Of a DNA stretch of 64,000 bases, positions 25,730 to 33,655 are shown in pieces; position 1 is the stretch's first letter; every line of letters starts with the position of its first letter. The translations under genes and the position numbers were made by a program. A model generated the notes under the pieces. It worked only from the letters and a program-made list of their open reading frames with translations. It ran no database searches and was not told the DNA's origin. Origin of the DNA: Agathobaculum ammoniilyticum (GTDB lineage Bacteria; Bacillota; Clostridia; Oscillospirales; Butyricicoccaceae); the NCBI RefSeq assembly GCF_025567315.1, contig NZ_JAOQJE010000005.1, positions 1 through 64,000 on the forward strand, given 5' to 3'.

Positions 25730-25955
25730 GCGATGAAAAAGAGGAGTATTCCCGCTTCGCGCGCTGCAGAGAGAGGGCGGTCGGTGCAAGCCCTTGGGCG
25801 GAGGGAAGAAAGTCGCTTTGGAGCAGGAGGCCGAATGCCAGTAGGCTGTCCCGTCCCGCCCACGTTACGGGCAAACGAGTGCGCGGCGGCATTGCCGCGA
25901 ATTCAGGTGGTACCACGGAGCACGCTTCGTCCTGTACGGACAGCGTGCTTTTTTG
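25730..25955 (+). promoter_or_regulatory. T-box leader (Val) of valS
   Basis: The 5' base GATGAAAAAGAGGAGTA is the canonical start of stem I. The distal part GGTGCAAGCCC follows. The specifier is probably GUC at 25812-25814, followed by GCTTTGGAGC. The T-box sequence AGGTGGTACCACGG is at 25905-25918. The terminator AGCACGCT/AGCGTGCT (25919-25949) ends in TTTTTT. Uncharged tRNA-Val should switch on valS. Confidence 0.93.
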
Positions 25956-25989
25956 TTTTCCGCAATCAAACCGAAAAGGAGACAGACCA

Positions 25990-28611
25990 ATGAGCGAACT
26001 GCCAAAGACCTACGACCCGAAATCGGTCGAGGACAAGCTGTACAGCTTCTGGAACGATTCCGGCTTTTTCCACGCCGAGGTCAATCCGGACAAGAAACCC
26101 TACACCATCGTTATCCCGCCTCCGAACGTGACCGGCCAGCTCCACATGGGCCATGCGTTCGATGAAACGCTGCAGGACATTCTCATCCGCACCAAGCGTA
26201 TGCAGGGCTATGAGGCGCTGTGGATGCCCGGCACCGACCACGCGGGCATCGCCACCCAGATCAAGGTGGAGGAGACGCTCCGCAAGGAGGAGGGCAAGAC
26301 CCGCTATGACCTTGGCCGCGAGAAGTTCCTCGAGCGCGTGTGGGACTGGAAGCACCAGTACGGCAACCGCATCATCAGCCAGCTCAAAAAGCTCGGCTCC
26401 TCCTGCGACTGGGAACGCGAGCGCTTCACCATGGACGAGGGCTGCTCCAAGGCCGTGCGCGAGGTGTTCGTCAACCTGTATGATAAGGGCCTGATCTACA
26501 AGGGACACCGCATTATCAACTGGTGTCCGCACTGTGCGACCGCGCTTTCGGACGCCGAGGTTGAGTACGAAACCCAGCCGGGCAAGCTGTGGCACATCCG
26601 TTACCCGCTGGCGGACGGCTCAGGCGACCTGGTGGTCGCCACCACCCGTCCGGAAACCTTTATGGGCGACACCGGCGTGGCCGTCAACCCGAACGACGAG
26701 CGCTATCAGCATCTGATCGGCAAGACCTGCATCCTGCCAATCATGAACCGTGAGATCCCGATCTTCGGCGATGAGTACGTCGATATGGAATTCGGCACGG
26801 GCTGCGTCAAGGTCACGCCATGCCATGACCCGAACGACTTCGAGATGGGCCAGCGCCACAACCTTGAGCAGATCCTCGTGTTCAACGAGGATGCGACCGT
26901 CAACGAAAACGGCGGCAAGTACGAGGGGATGGACCGCTACGAATGCCGCAAGGCGGTTATCCGTGACCTCGAGGAGGGCGGCTACCTTGTCAAAACCGAG
27001 GACCACGAGCACAACGTCGGCACCTGCTACCGCTGCGGCACGACCGTTGAGCCGATGACCTCCGCGCAGTGGTTCGTCAAGATGGCGCCGCTGGCGAAGC
27101 CCGCAATGGACGTGGTACACGAGGGCAAGACCAGGTTCGTGCCGGACCGCTTCGCCAAGACCTACCTGCGCTGGATGGAGAACGTGCATGACTGGTGCAT
27201 CTCGCGTCAGCTCTGGTGGGGCCACCGCATTCCGGCGTTTTACTGCGACGACTGCGGCGAAATGACCGTCTCCAAGGAAGACGTCCACGTCTGCCCGAAG
27301 TGCGGCAGCAAAAACGTCCGCCAGGAGGAGGACGTGCTGGATACCTGGTTCTCGTCCGCGCTGTGGCCGTTCTCCACGCTCGGCTGGCCGGAAAAAACGC
27401 CGGAGCTTGACTACTTCTACCCGACTTCCACGCTGGTCACGGGGTACGATATCATCTTCTTCTGGGTGGCGCGCATGATCTTTTCGGGCGTCGAGCATAT
27501 GGGCGAGACGCCGTTCGAGACCGTGTATATCCACGGTCTGGTGCGCGATGCGCAGGGCCGCAAGATGTCCAAATCGCTCGGTAATGGCATCGACCCGCTG
27601 GAGGTCATCGACCAGTATGGCGCGGACGCGCTGCGCTTCACGCTCGCGACCGGCAACAGCCCCGGCAATGACATGCGCTTCTCGACCGAGCGCGTCGAGG
27701 CGAGCCGCAACTTCTGCAACAAGATCTGGAATGCGTCCCGCTTCATCCAGATGAACCTGACGATTGGCAGGGACAAGGCGGCGTCGCTGCCCGCCGACCT
27801 CGCGCTTGAGGACAAGTGGATCGTCTCCAAATATAACACGCTGGTGGCCGAGGTCACCCGCAACATCGACCAGTATGAGTTGGGCCTGGCCGCCGCGAAG
27901 CTGAACGACTTCATCTGGGATAACTTCTGCGACTGGTATATTGAGATCGCCAAGACCCGCTTGCAGGCGGGCGACGAGAAAGTGCAGCAGGTGCTATGCT
28001 ATGTGTTGTCGGGCGCGATGCAGCTGTTGCATCCGTTCATGCCGTTCATCACCGAAACCATCTGGCAGGCGCTGCCGCACGAGGGGCCGTCGGTGATGGT
28101 GTCTCAATGGCCGCAGTATGACGAAACATTGCGCTTTGCGGAAGAGGAAGCGCAGATGGAGACCCTGATGGACGCGGTGCGCGCGATCCGCAACCGCCGC
28201 AGCGAGATGAACGTGCCGCCCTCCAAAAAGGCCAAGGTGCTGATCCTGACCGAGAAGCGCGATACCTTCGCCGCCGGTGCGGGCTTCTTCCCCAAGCTGG
28301 CCTATGCCTCCGCGATCGAGCTGGTGGACGCAGTACCCGCGGACGCGGCCAAAATGGCAAGTGTCGTCACGGGCGACGCGCAGCTCTATATGCCGATGGG
28401 TGACCTGATCGACTTCGCCGCCGAGCGCACGCGCCTCGAAAAGGAGAAGGCCAAGGTCGAGGATGACATCGCGTTTGTGATGAAAAAGCTGGATAATCCG
28501 AGCTTTACCCAAAAGGCGCCGGAAAAGATCGTCGCGGTCGAGCGGGAGAAGGCGGAAAAGCTGCGCGAGCACCTCGCCAAGCTCGAGGAGTCTATCGCCG
28601 CGCTGGGATAA
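25990..28611 (+). CDS. valS: Valyl-tRNA synthetase
   Basis: An 873-residue class I synthetase. The HIGH-type motif lies in PPPNVTGQLHMGHA (~40-53), the CP1 editing domain occupies ~190-380 (TTRPETFMGDTGVAVNP), the KMSKS motif is GRKMSKSLGN (~525), then the helical anticodon domain and a C-terminal coiled-coil arm (EKEKAKVEDDIAFVMKKLDNPSF). The ATG at 25990 has AAGGAG upstream; the longer ORF start at 25879 lies inside the T-box leader. It is controlled by the Val T-box and ends at the terminator at 28625. Confidence 0.98.
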   Translation: MSELPKTYDPKSVEDKLYSFWNDSGFFHAEVNPDKKPYTIVIPPPNVTGQLHMGHAFDETLQDILIRTKRMQGYEALWMPGTDHAGIATQIKVEETLRKEEGKTRYDLGREKFLERVWDWKHQYGNRIISQLKKLGSSCDWERERFTMDEGCSKAVREVFVNLYDKGLIYKGHRIINWCPHCATALSDAEVEYETQPGKLWHIRYPLADGSGDLVVATTRPETFMGDTGVAVNPNDERYQHLIGKTCILPIMNREIPIFGDEYVDMEFGTGCVKVTPCHDPNDFEMGQRHNLEQILVFNEDATVNENGGKYEGMDRYECRKAVIRDLEEGGYLVKTEDHEHNVGTCYRCGTTVEPMTSAQWFVKMAPLAKPAMDVVHEGKTRFVPDRFAKTYLRWMENVHDWCISRQLWWGHRIPAFYCDDCGEMTVSKEDVHVCPKCGSKNVRQEEDVLDTWFSSALWPFSTLGWPEKTPELDYFYPTSTLVTGYDIIFFWVARMIFSGVEHMGETPFETVYIHGLVRDAQGRKMSKSLGNGIDPLEVIDQYGADALRFTLATGNSPGNDMRFSTERVEASRNFCNKIWNASRFIQMNLTIGRDKAASLPADLALEDKWIVSKYNTLVAEVTRNIDQYELGLAAAKLNDFIWDNFCDWYIEIAKTRLQAGDEKVQQVLCYVLSGAMQLLHPFMPFITETIWQALPHEGPSVMVSQWPQYDETLRFAEEEAQMETLMDAVRAIRNRRSEMNVPPSKKAKVLILTEKRDTFAAGAGFFPKLAYASAIELVDAVPADAAKMASVVTGDAQLYMPMGDLIDFAAERTRLEKEKAKVEDDIAFVMKKLDNPSFTQKAPEKIVAVEREKAEKLREHLAKLEESIAALG

Positions 28612-28624
28612 AACGAACAGAGGA

Positions 28625-28658
28625 AAAAGGAGGAAGCCGCGCTTCCTCCTTTTCTTTT
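28625..28658 (+). terminator. valS terminator
   Basis: A 13-bp stem AAAAGGAGGAAGC/GCTTCCTCCTTTT (28625-28653) with a 3-nt loop, followed by CTTTTTG. Confidence 0.85.
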
Positions 28659-28708
28659 TGTAAAAGTGTGTTATAATACTGAATAAAACGGAGTCCGGAG
28701 ACAAAGGC

Positions 28709-29170
28709 ATGGAGCATACTTATTTTTTCCAAACAACAGTATGGAGGGCCAGCGGCACCTACTATGATGCGGAGGGGCGGTCGTTCCTGTTAATGGGAGA
28801 GGTGCAGGTGCGGCGCACGGCATCCGAATGGACGCTGGCAGGCACGCTCACCGTGCGGTCCGACCCGCCGGTTCAGTTTTCCAACAGCTACCGCATCGCG
28901 CGTACGGAAACGCCAGACACGCTTTGTTGGGAATCGTACAACCCCGCGCTGGGGACGCTGCGCGGCACATTTGAGATCGTCGGCCCGTGCATCGTATCAA
29001 TATACCGCTCCACGGAGGACGGATACAGCGGTACGGAAACGCTGCGCCAGCTCGACGGGCAGACGTATGAAAACGTTGGGGTGTCGTTCCGAAACGGCAG
29101 GCGCATATCCTCGTGGACAGCGCGTATTCACAGAGAGGAGGCGGAAACGATTGGGCTACCGATGGATTGA
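28709..29170 (+). CDS. Hypothetical beta-rich protein, 153 residues
   Basis: Soluble and predicted beta-rich, for example GEVQVRRTASEWTLAGTLTV and SYRIARTETPDTLCWESYNP; no signal peptide. I do not recognise a family. The alternating polar/hydrophobic strands suggest a small beta-barrel such as a lipocalin-like fold, but this is only an impression. Its 3' end overlaps the TTG start of the CAT-like gene by 20 bp, so the two are likely translated together and may work on the same small molecule. Confidence 0.6.
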   Translation: MEHTYFFQTTVWRASGTYYDAEGRSFLLMGEVQVRRTASEWTLAGTLTVRSDPPVQFSNSYRIARTETPDTLCWESYNPALGTLRGTFEIVGPCIVSIYRSTEDGYSGTETLRQLDGQTYENVGVSFRNGRRISSWTARIHREEAETIGLPMD

Positions 29171-29846
29171 TATGGAGAACTATCCGCGCATCCAGCATTT
29201 TGCGTATTTCCGCGGCCTTGCCTATCCCTATGTAGGCTTGACGGCGGAGGTGGATATTACATTGCTGATGCAACGGATGGAGCGAGAGAGGATACCGTTT
29301 TTCCTAACGGTCTGCTATTGTGCGGCCCGTGCGGCAAACGCGGTGCCGCAGCTGCGCCAGCGGATTCGTGGGGACAAGATCATCGAATTTGACAGGTGTA
29401 TGACATCGCATACTGTTGCGCTGGAAGATGGCACATACTGCTACTGTACACTGGACAGCGGGATGGCTTTTGGGGACTTCCTGTCCTATGCGGCGCGAGT
29501 GCAGGAGCGGGCGGCCACCGCCCGCTCGCTGGGCGAGAGCGAAGAGGATGCGGAGGCGTGCTTTTTTGTATCTACGCTGCCGTGGCTGACTTACACCGCG
29601 TTGGTGCAGCCGGTGCCGCAGCCTGCGGACAGCAATCCGCGCATCACATGGGGCAGATATTTCACACGGGAGCAGAGGACCCTGCTGCCGGTTTCTCTGC
29701 TGTGCCATCATGCATTGGTGGACGGAATACATATCGCCGCGTTTTACAGGGAGCTGGACAAACAGATCCGAATGGTAGCGGAAAACGGAAAGGATGGGAA
29801 ACAGTACGGTTATGATGCAGAGCGGAACGCCCAAAACAGCAATTGA
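29151..29846 (+). CDS. Chloramphenicol acetyltransferase-like protein
   Basis: A 231-residue CAT-fold acyltransferase. The N-terminal YRWIDMENYPRIQHFAYF matches the start of CatA-like proteins, and the active-site motif CHHALVDGIHIAAF (HHxxxDG) supplies the general-base His near residue 190. CAT enzymes transfer acetyl from acetyl-CoA; chromosomal homologues need not act on chloramphenicol. The start is TTG at 29151, with GAGGAGGCGG upstream; a Met (ATGGAG) at residue 8 is the alternative. It overlaps the preceding gene and the following folC. Confidence 0.8.
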   Translation: MGYRWIDMENYPRIQHFAYFRGLAYPYVGLTAEVDITLLMQRMERERIPFFLTVCYCAARAANAVPQLRQRIRGDKIIEFDRCMTSHTVALEDGTYCYCTLDSGMAFGDFLSYAARVQERAATARSLGESEEDAEACFFVSTLPWLTYTALVQPVPQPADSNPRITWGRYFTREQRTLLPVSLLCHHALVDGIHIAAFYRELDKQIRMVAENGKDGKQYGYDAERNAQNSN

Positions 29847-31119
29847 CTACATCCACGCCCTCGGCCGCTTTACCGGCAGGCCGGGGCTGCACCGCATCCG
29901 CGCGCTGTGCGCGGCGCTGGGGGACCCGCAGGACGGGCTGCGCTTCGTCCATATCGCAGGTACGAACGGCAAGGGCTCGACCGCGTGCATGACGGCGTCG
30001 ATCCTGCAGGCTGCGGGCTATCGGGTGGGGCTGTATACTTCGCCATATCTGGTGCAGTTCCATGAGCGCATCCGCGTAAACGGCGCGCTGATATCGGACG
30101 GCGATCTCACACGGCTGTCCGGAGAGGTGGCGGCTGCGGCGAAAGGCCTGTCCCTGCCGGCTGGGGAAACGATCGGCGAATTTGAGTTCACCACCGCACT
30201 GGGGTTCCGGTATTTCGCGGAACAGGGCTGCGACATTGTGGTGCTGGAAACCGGGCTGGGCGGCCGGTGCGACGCAACCAATGTGGTGCGGACGACCGAG
30301 GTCAGCGTCATCACCCCGATTTCACGCGACCACATGGCGGTGCTGGGCGATACGGTGGCCGAGATCGCGGGGGAAAAGGCCGCGATCATCAAGCCGGCAT
30401 CCGCTGTGGTGTGCGCAGACGGCCAGCCGGAGGAAGCGCAGGTCGTGATCCACCATGCGTGCGAAGCGCTGGGTGCGGTGTGGTATGAGGGAGAGCGCGA
30501 ATGCCGCCTGCTGCGCTGCGGTATCGACGGTTCGGCCTTTGTCTGCCGGGGGCAGGGATACACTGTCGCCATGCCCGGCCGCCACCAACTACAGAACGCG
30601 ATGACCGCGCTGCGCACTGTGGACGCTCTGCGGTTGCGCGGCTGGGAGATACCGGTGGAGGCCGCGGTGCGCGGCCTGGCGCGGGCGCGCATGCAGGGCC
30701 GCCTGGAGCGCGTGGTGGACCAGCCGCTCGTCCTGCTCGACGGGGCGCACAATGAGGCGGGGATAGAGGCGCTCTGCCGCACGGTGGACGAGCTTCTCAA
30801 AATGCGCCGCCTGCATGTGGTCATGGGCATGGTGCGGGATAAGGAGTACGAGGTCTGCGTCCGGCGGATGGCGCGGCGCGCGGACGTGTTCTATGCCTGC
30901 GCGCCGGATACGGAGGACCGTTCCCTGAACGAACAGACGGTTGCCGCGCTGGCGGAGCAGGGCTGCGCCGAGGTATATGACTGCCATACGGTAGAGCGTG
31001 CGCTGGCCGCGGCGCTGGGGAATGCCTCGCAGGAGGACTGCATTCTGGTGTGCGGCTCGCTGTTTCTGGTTGGAGAGGCCGAAAAAATCCTGCGGACGCG
31101 ACAAAAAACGGCAGAATAA
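29812..31119 (+). CDS. folC: Folylpolyglutamate/dihydrofolate synthase
   Basis: About 435 residues, Mur-ligase fold. The P-loop HIAGTNGKGSTACM is at ~45-58, the DHF/THF-side loop is TSPYLVQFHERIRVNG, the metal/Lys region is TPISRDHMAVLGDT, and the C-terminal domain opens with LLDGAHNEAGIEAL. It adds glutamates to folates (and may make dihydrofolate). The ATG at 29812 is preferred; ATG 29794 is in frame and possible. The start lies within the end of the CAT-like gene. A terminator follows at 31141. Confidence 0.93.
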   Translation: MMQSGTPKTAIDYIHALGRFTGRPGLHRIRALCAALGDPQDGLRFVHIAGTNGKGSTACMTASILQAAGYRVGLYTSPYLVQFHERIRVNGALISDGDLTRLSGEVAAAAKGLSLPAGETIGEFEFTTALGFRYFAEQGCDIVVLETGLGGRCDATNVVRTTEVSVITPISRDHMAVLGDTVAEIAGEKAAIIKPASAVVCADGQPEEAQVVIHHACEALGAVWYEGERECRLLRCGIDGSAFVCRGQGYTVAMPGRHQLQNAMTALRTVDALRLRGWEIPVEAAVRGLARARMQGRLERVVDQPLVLLDGAHNEAGIEALCRTVDELLKMRRLHVVMGMVRDKEYEVCVRRMARRADVFYACAPDTEDRSLNEQTVAALAEQGCAEVYDCHTVERALAAALGNASQEDCILVCGSLFLVGEAEKILRTRQKTAE

Positions 31120-31140
31120 ACAGTTAAATATTGGTAATAT

Positions 31141-31178
31141 AAGGCTTGTACAAGGGTACAGGCCTTTTTCTTTTTGGG
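31141..31178 (+). terminator. Terminator between folC and spoIIA
   Basis: AAGGCTTGTAC pairs with GGTACAGGCCTT (one wobble, loop AAG), followed by TTTCTTTTT. It separates folC from the sporulation operon. A sigma-H-type promoter for spoIIA was looked for between 31090 and 31200 but none is convincing. Confidence 0.75.
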
Positions 31179-31200
31179 AGAACAAACGAGGTGAATATAT

Positions 31201-31518
31201 ATGCTGCATATCACACAGGCCGAGCGGGACGGTACGCTGATGATCTCGCTTTCCGGCGAGCTGGACCACCATGCGGCGCGTGCGGCTATCGAGCAGGCGG
31301 AGGACCTGCTTGTGCTTTACCCCTGCGAAAAGCTGATCCTCAACCTGTCCGGACTGACGTTCATGGACAGTTCGGGATTGGCGGTCGTGCTGCACCTGCA
31401 CCGTACCTGCGCGCGCAGCGGCTATGAATTTATCGTGCGGGGCGCGCCGCCGCAGCCCATGCGCGTGTTCGAGGCCGCGGGACTGCCGCAGGTTATGATT
31501 TTTGAGAGGGGGGAATAA
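31201..31518 (+). CDS. spoIIAA: Anti-sigma F factor antagonist SpoIIAA
   Basis: A 105-residue STAS-domain protein. The phosphorylated Ser lies in FMDSSGLAVVLHLH (~residues 55-68). When dephosphorylated by SpoIIE it binds SpoIIAB and frees sigma F in the forespore. It is the first gene of a three-gene spoIIA operon with spoIIAB one base after its stop. Confidence 0.95.
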   Translation: MLHITQAERDGTLMISLSGELDHHAARAAIEQAEDLLVLYPCEKLILNLSGLTFMDSSGLAVVLHLHRTCARSGYEFIVRGAPPQPMRVFEAAGLPQVMIFERGE

Positions 31519-31519
31519 G

Positions 31520-31957
31520 ATGCGCGCTGTCGTTAACAAAATGAGCCTGAAATTTGAAAGCCGCTCGGTCAATGAGGCGTTCGCGCGGCAGTCGGTAGGC
31601 GCGTTCGTGGCGCAGCTCGATCCCACGATGGAGGAGCTGGGCGATATCAAAACCGTGGTGAGCGAGGCGGTCACAAACGCGATCGTACACGGCTACGCGG
31701 ATAAGGCCGGCTTTATCACGGTCGCGGTGCGCCTGCTGGAAGGGCGGGTGCTGGAGCTAAAGGTAAAGGACGCCGGCCGCGGCATAGAGAACGTCGAGCA
31801 GGCGCGCCAGCCCATGTTCACGACCGGCGACGATACGCGCAGCGGCATGGGCTTCACCATCATGGAAACCTTTACGGATAAGCTGCGCGTGCGCTCCACG
31901 CCCGGCAAGGGGACGATGGTGACCATGGTCAAGGTACTTAAGGAGCGCGGCGCGTGA
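31520..31957 (+). CDS. spoIIAB: Anti-sigma F factor and kinase SpoIIAB
   Basis: A 145-residue GHKL-type kinase: N-box VVSEAVTNAIVHGY, G1 VKDAGRGIENV, G2 TRSGMGFTIMETF. It binds sigma F in the ATP form and phosphorylates SpoIIAA. The ATG at 31520 is two bases after the spoIIAA stop and has GAGGGGGGAAT upstream. The stop overlaps the sigF GTG as GTGA. Confidence 0.95.
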   Translation: MRAVVNKMSLKFESRSVNEAFARQSVGAFVAQLDPTMEELGDIKTVVSEAVTNAIVHGYADKAGFITVAVRLLEGRVLELKVKDAGRGIENVEQARQPMFTTGDDTRSGMGFTIMETFTDKLRVRSTPGKGTMVTMVKVLKERGA

Positions 31958-32661
31958 CGACCAGCATGCGCGGCCTGCTGGAACAGGCCGCCGCGGGCGA
32001 CCGCGGCGCGGAAGCTCGGCTGATCGAGGAAAACAGCGGGTTGATTTGGTCGATCGCGCGGCGTTACTATGGGCGCGGCGCCGAACCGGACGATCTGTAC
32101 CAGCTCGCCTGCGTGGGCTTTATCAAGGCGGTTCGCGGCTTTGACCCAGCGCTGGGCAACGAATTTTCCACCTATGCGGTACCCAAGATCGCGGGCGAGA
32201 TCCGACGCTTCCTGCGGGACGACGGCGCGGTCAAGGTCAGCAGGTCGGTCAAGGAGCGGTCGGTGCGGGTGCGGCGCATCCAAAGCGAGCTGGAAAGCAG
32301 AACCGGTCGTTCGCCAACCGTGTCCGAGCTGGCGGAAGCCGCCGGTCTGACCGTGGAAGAGGTTGCTGCATGCGAGCAGGCGGACGTAGCCGTGGACTCC
32401 TTTGAACGCGAGCTATCCGGCGGCGGGCGGCTGGGCGATATTGTAGGCGACGAGGGCATGGAGGAGCGTGCCTGCCTGTATTTGTCCTTGGGCGAGGCGC
32501 TGAGGACGCTGCCGGATCGCGACCGGCAGGTGCTGGCGCTGCGTTTCTCGCGCGACCTGACACAGCAGCAGGTGTCCAGGATCATCGGAGTATCGCAGGT
32601 GCAGGTGTCGCGGATTGAAAAACGGGCGATCCAGGCGCTGCGGGAAAAGCTGATGGAATAG
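31954..32661 (+). CDS. sigF: RNA polymerase sigma F factor
   Basis: A 235-residue forespore sigma factor (spoIIAC). Region 2 is at ~25-95 (DDLYQLACVGFIKAVRGFDP, FSTYAVPKIAGEIRRFLRDD), region 3 at ~105-150 (RSPTVSELAEAAGLTVEEV), region 4 at ~175-230 (LPDRDRQVLALRFSRDLTQQQVSRIIGVSQVQVSRIEKRA is split by the usual turn). The start is GTG at 31954 overlapping the spoIIAB stop, with AAGGAG upstream. This establishes that the organism has the sporulation programme. Confidence 0.96.
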   Translation: MTTSMRGLLEQAAAGDRGAEARLIEENSGLIWSIARRYYGRGAEPDDLYQLACVGFIKAVRGFDPALGNEFSTYAVPKIAGEIRRFLRDDGAVKVSRSVKERSVRVRRIQSELESRTGRSPTVSELAEAAGLTVEEVAACEQADVAVDSFERELSGGGRLGDIVGDEGMEERACLYLSLGEALRTLPDRDRQVLALRFSRDLTQQQVSRIIGVSQVQVSRIEKRAIQALREKLME

Positions 32662-32690
32662 GCGGGCTGTCCGTTGAGGGACAGCCCGCT
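32662..32690 (+). terminator. Hairpin after sigF
   Basis: GCGGGCTGTCC pairs with GGACAGCCCGC around a short loop, just past the sigF stop. The T-run is weak (TTGGGTTATT). It also lies at the end of the convergent lipoprotein gene (stop 32695). Confidence 0.7.
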
Positions 32691-32694
32691 TGGG

Positions 32695-33234
32695 TTATTC
32701 TGATTCAGTTGCTTCCACAGAATCCGCAGATGTGTAAAAGGTCAGTTCGTTGAAAGCGGATTGGCATTCACCCTTCTTTTCGGAAATGGCGCTGGAGTAG
32801 GTCAGCCTGGAGTAGCCGCTGGGATAAGCAGAGATCAGGCTGTAATAATCGTTGACAGCTAGATAGTAGTTTTTTGCTGCATCATAAAAGTCGCCGGTGC
32901 CTTCTGTGCCAAGCAGTGTTTTGGCATCGTCCATAACATCTTTGGCGTAGCTGCGGAAATCATGGACGCTTTGGGCGCGGTCTTTGAGAGAACCGCTATT
33001 TAACTCTTCGTATGCGCTTTCATCAAAATAACAGTTCATGACACTTCCTGTTGTCGTCCAGTTCTCCAGTAGAAGTGATGCGGCAGAATCGATCGCCACC
33101 TCAGCCAGATAGAGGTTGCCAGCCGCATTGTTTAGATCCTCGTCTGTGGGGGAACCGCTGGAGTTCCCCTGTCCACATGCACACAGGGAAAACGTTATGA
33201 CACCCGAGAATAACAGTGATAATACTTTTTTCAT
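32695..33234 (-). CDS. Predicted lipoprotein of unknown function
   Basis: A 179-residue protein with a signal peptide and lipobox: MKKVLSLLFSGVITFSLCAC, with cleavage expected before the second Cys (~residue 20), then a Gly/Ser linker. The mature part is mostly helical (DLNNAAGNLYLAEVAIDSAASLLLENW ...) with no recognised domain. It has its own promoter whose -35 lies in a palindrome shared with the divergently oriented XRE regulator gene, so it is probably controlled by that regulator. Confidence 0.75.
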   Translation of the reverse strand: MKKVLSLLFSGVITFSLCACGQGNSSGSPTDEDLNNAAGNLYLAEVAIDSAASLLLENWTTTGSVMNCYFDESAYEELNSGSLKDRAQSVHDFRSYAKDVMDDAKTLLGTEGTGDFYDAAKNYYLAVNDYYSLISAYPSGYSRLTYSSAISEKKGECQSAFNELTFYTSADSVEATESE

Positions 33235-33277
33235 CTTTTTCGCCCTTTCTGTGTTTTGATTTTGGATTACTACCTAA

Positions 33278-33312
33278 ACTATATCACAGTTTCTGGTTGA
33301 GGTCAATTGACC
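33278..33312 (-). promoter_or_regulatory. Lipoprotein promoter overlapping a 12-bp palindrome
   Basis: On the minus strand -35 TTGACC (33301-33306) and -10 TATAGT (33278-33283) are 17 bp apart. The -35 is one half of the perfect palindrome GGTCAATTGACC (33301-33312). A repressor bound here would block the promoter; the XRE protein encoded 54 bp away is the natural candidate. Confidence 0.65.
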
Positions 33313-33365
33313 CCAAAAACAAAATGAGCTCTTGCTATTATGGAAAACAGTAGGAGGGTACATTC

Positions 33366-33608
33366 ATGCTGGATACCAAGGCTGTTGGTAAAACAATACA
33401 GGGGCTGCGGCGGAAAAAAGGGTTGACGCAGGAACAACTGAGCGGTTTGGCTGCTCTTGACCGCACGCACTACAGTAAGATTGAGAGGGGGTTGCGCAGT
33501 CCGACGCTTGATACGATTTTTAAAATAGCATTTGCATTGGATATGGAGCCACACGAATTGATACAGGTGATCGAAAGGAACGTGGCATTTGACTTTATTG
33601 AATTTTAG
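33366..33608 (+). CDS. XRE-family HTH regulator, 80 residues
   Basis: A single-domain Cro/CI-type HTH: IGGLRR-like start IQGLRRKKGLTQEQLSGLA, recognition region LDRTHYSKIERGLRSPTLDTIFKIAFALDM. The ATG at 33366 has AGGAGG upstream. It is divergent from the lipoprotein gene, with a palindrome between. It may autoregulate and control the lipoprotein; this is inferred from arrangement. Confidence 0.85.
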   Translation: MLDTKAVGKTIQGLRRKKGLTQEQLSGLAALDRTHYSKIERGLRSPTLDTIFKIAFALDMEPHELIQVIERNVAFDFIEF

Positions 33609-33613
33609 TAAAA

Positions 33614-33650
33614 GAAAGAGGGCGGGCGCATCGCGTCCGTCCTCTTTTTC
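33614..33650. terminator. Bidirectional terminator between XRE gene and pcrA
   Basis: AAAGAGGGCGGGCGC and GCGTCCGTCCTCTTTTT form a long stem with wobbles. The two converging genes end on either side, with A- and T-rich flanks for both directions. Confidence 0.8.
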
Positions 33651-33655
33651 CAGCC

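Noticed and set aside
25815..25850. UGC before CAGTAGG as the valS T-box specifier
   Set aside because: That would be a Cys codon and conflicts with ValRS. The position before the GCTTTGGAGC segment gives GUC, and the same rule gives UUC for pheS.
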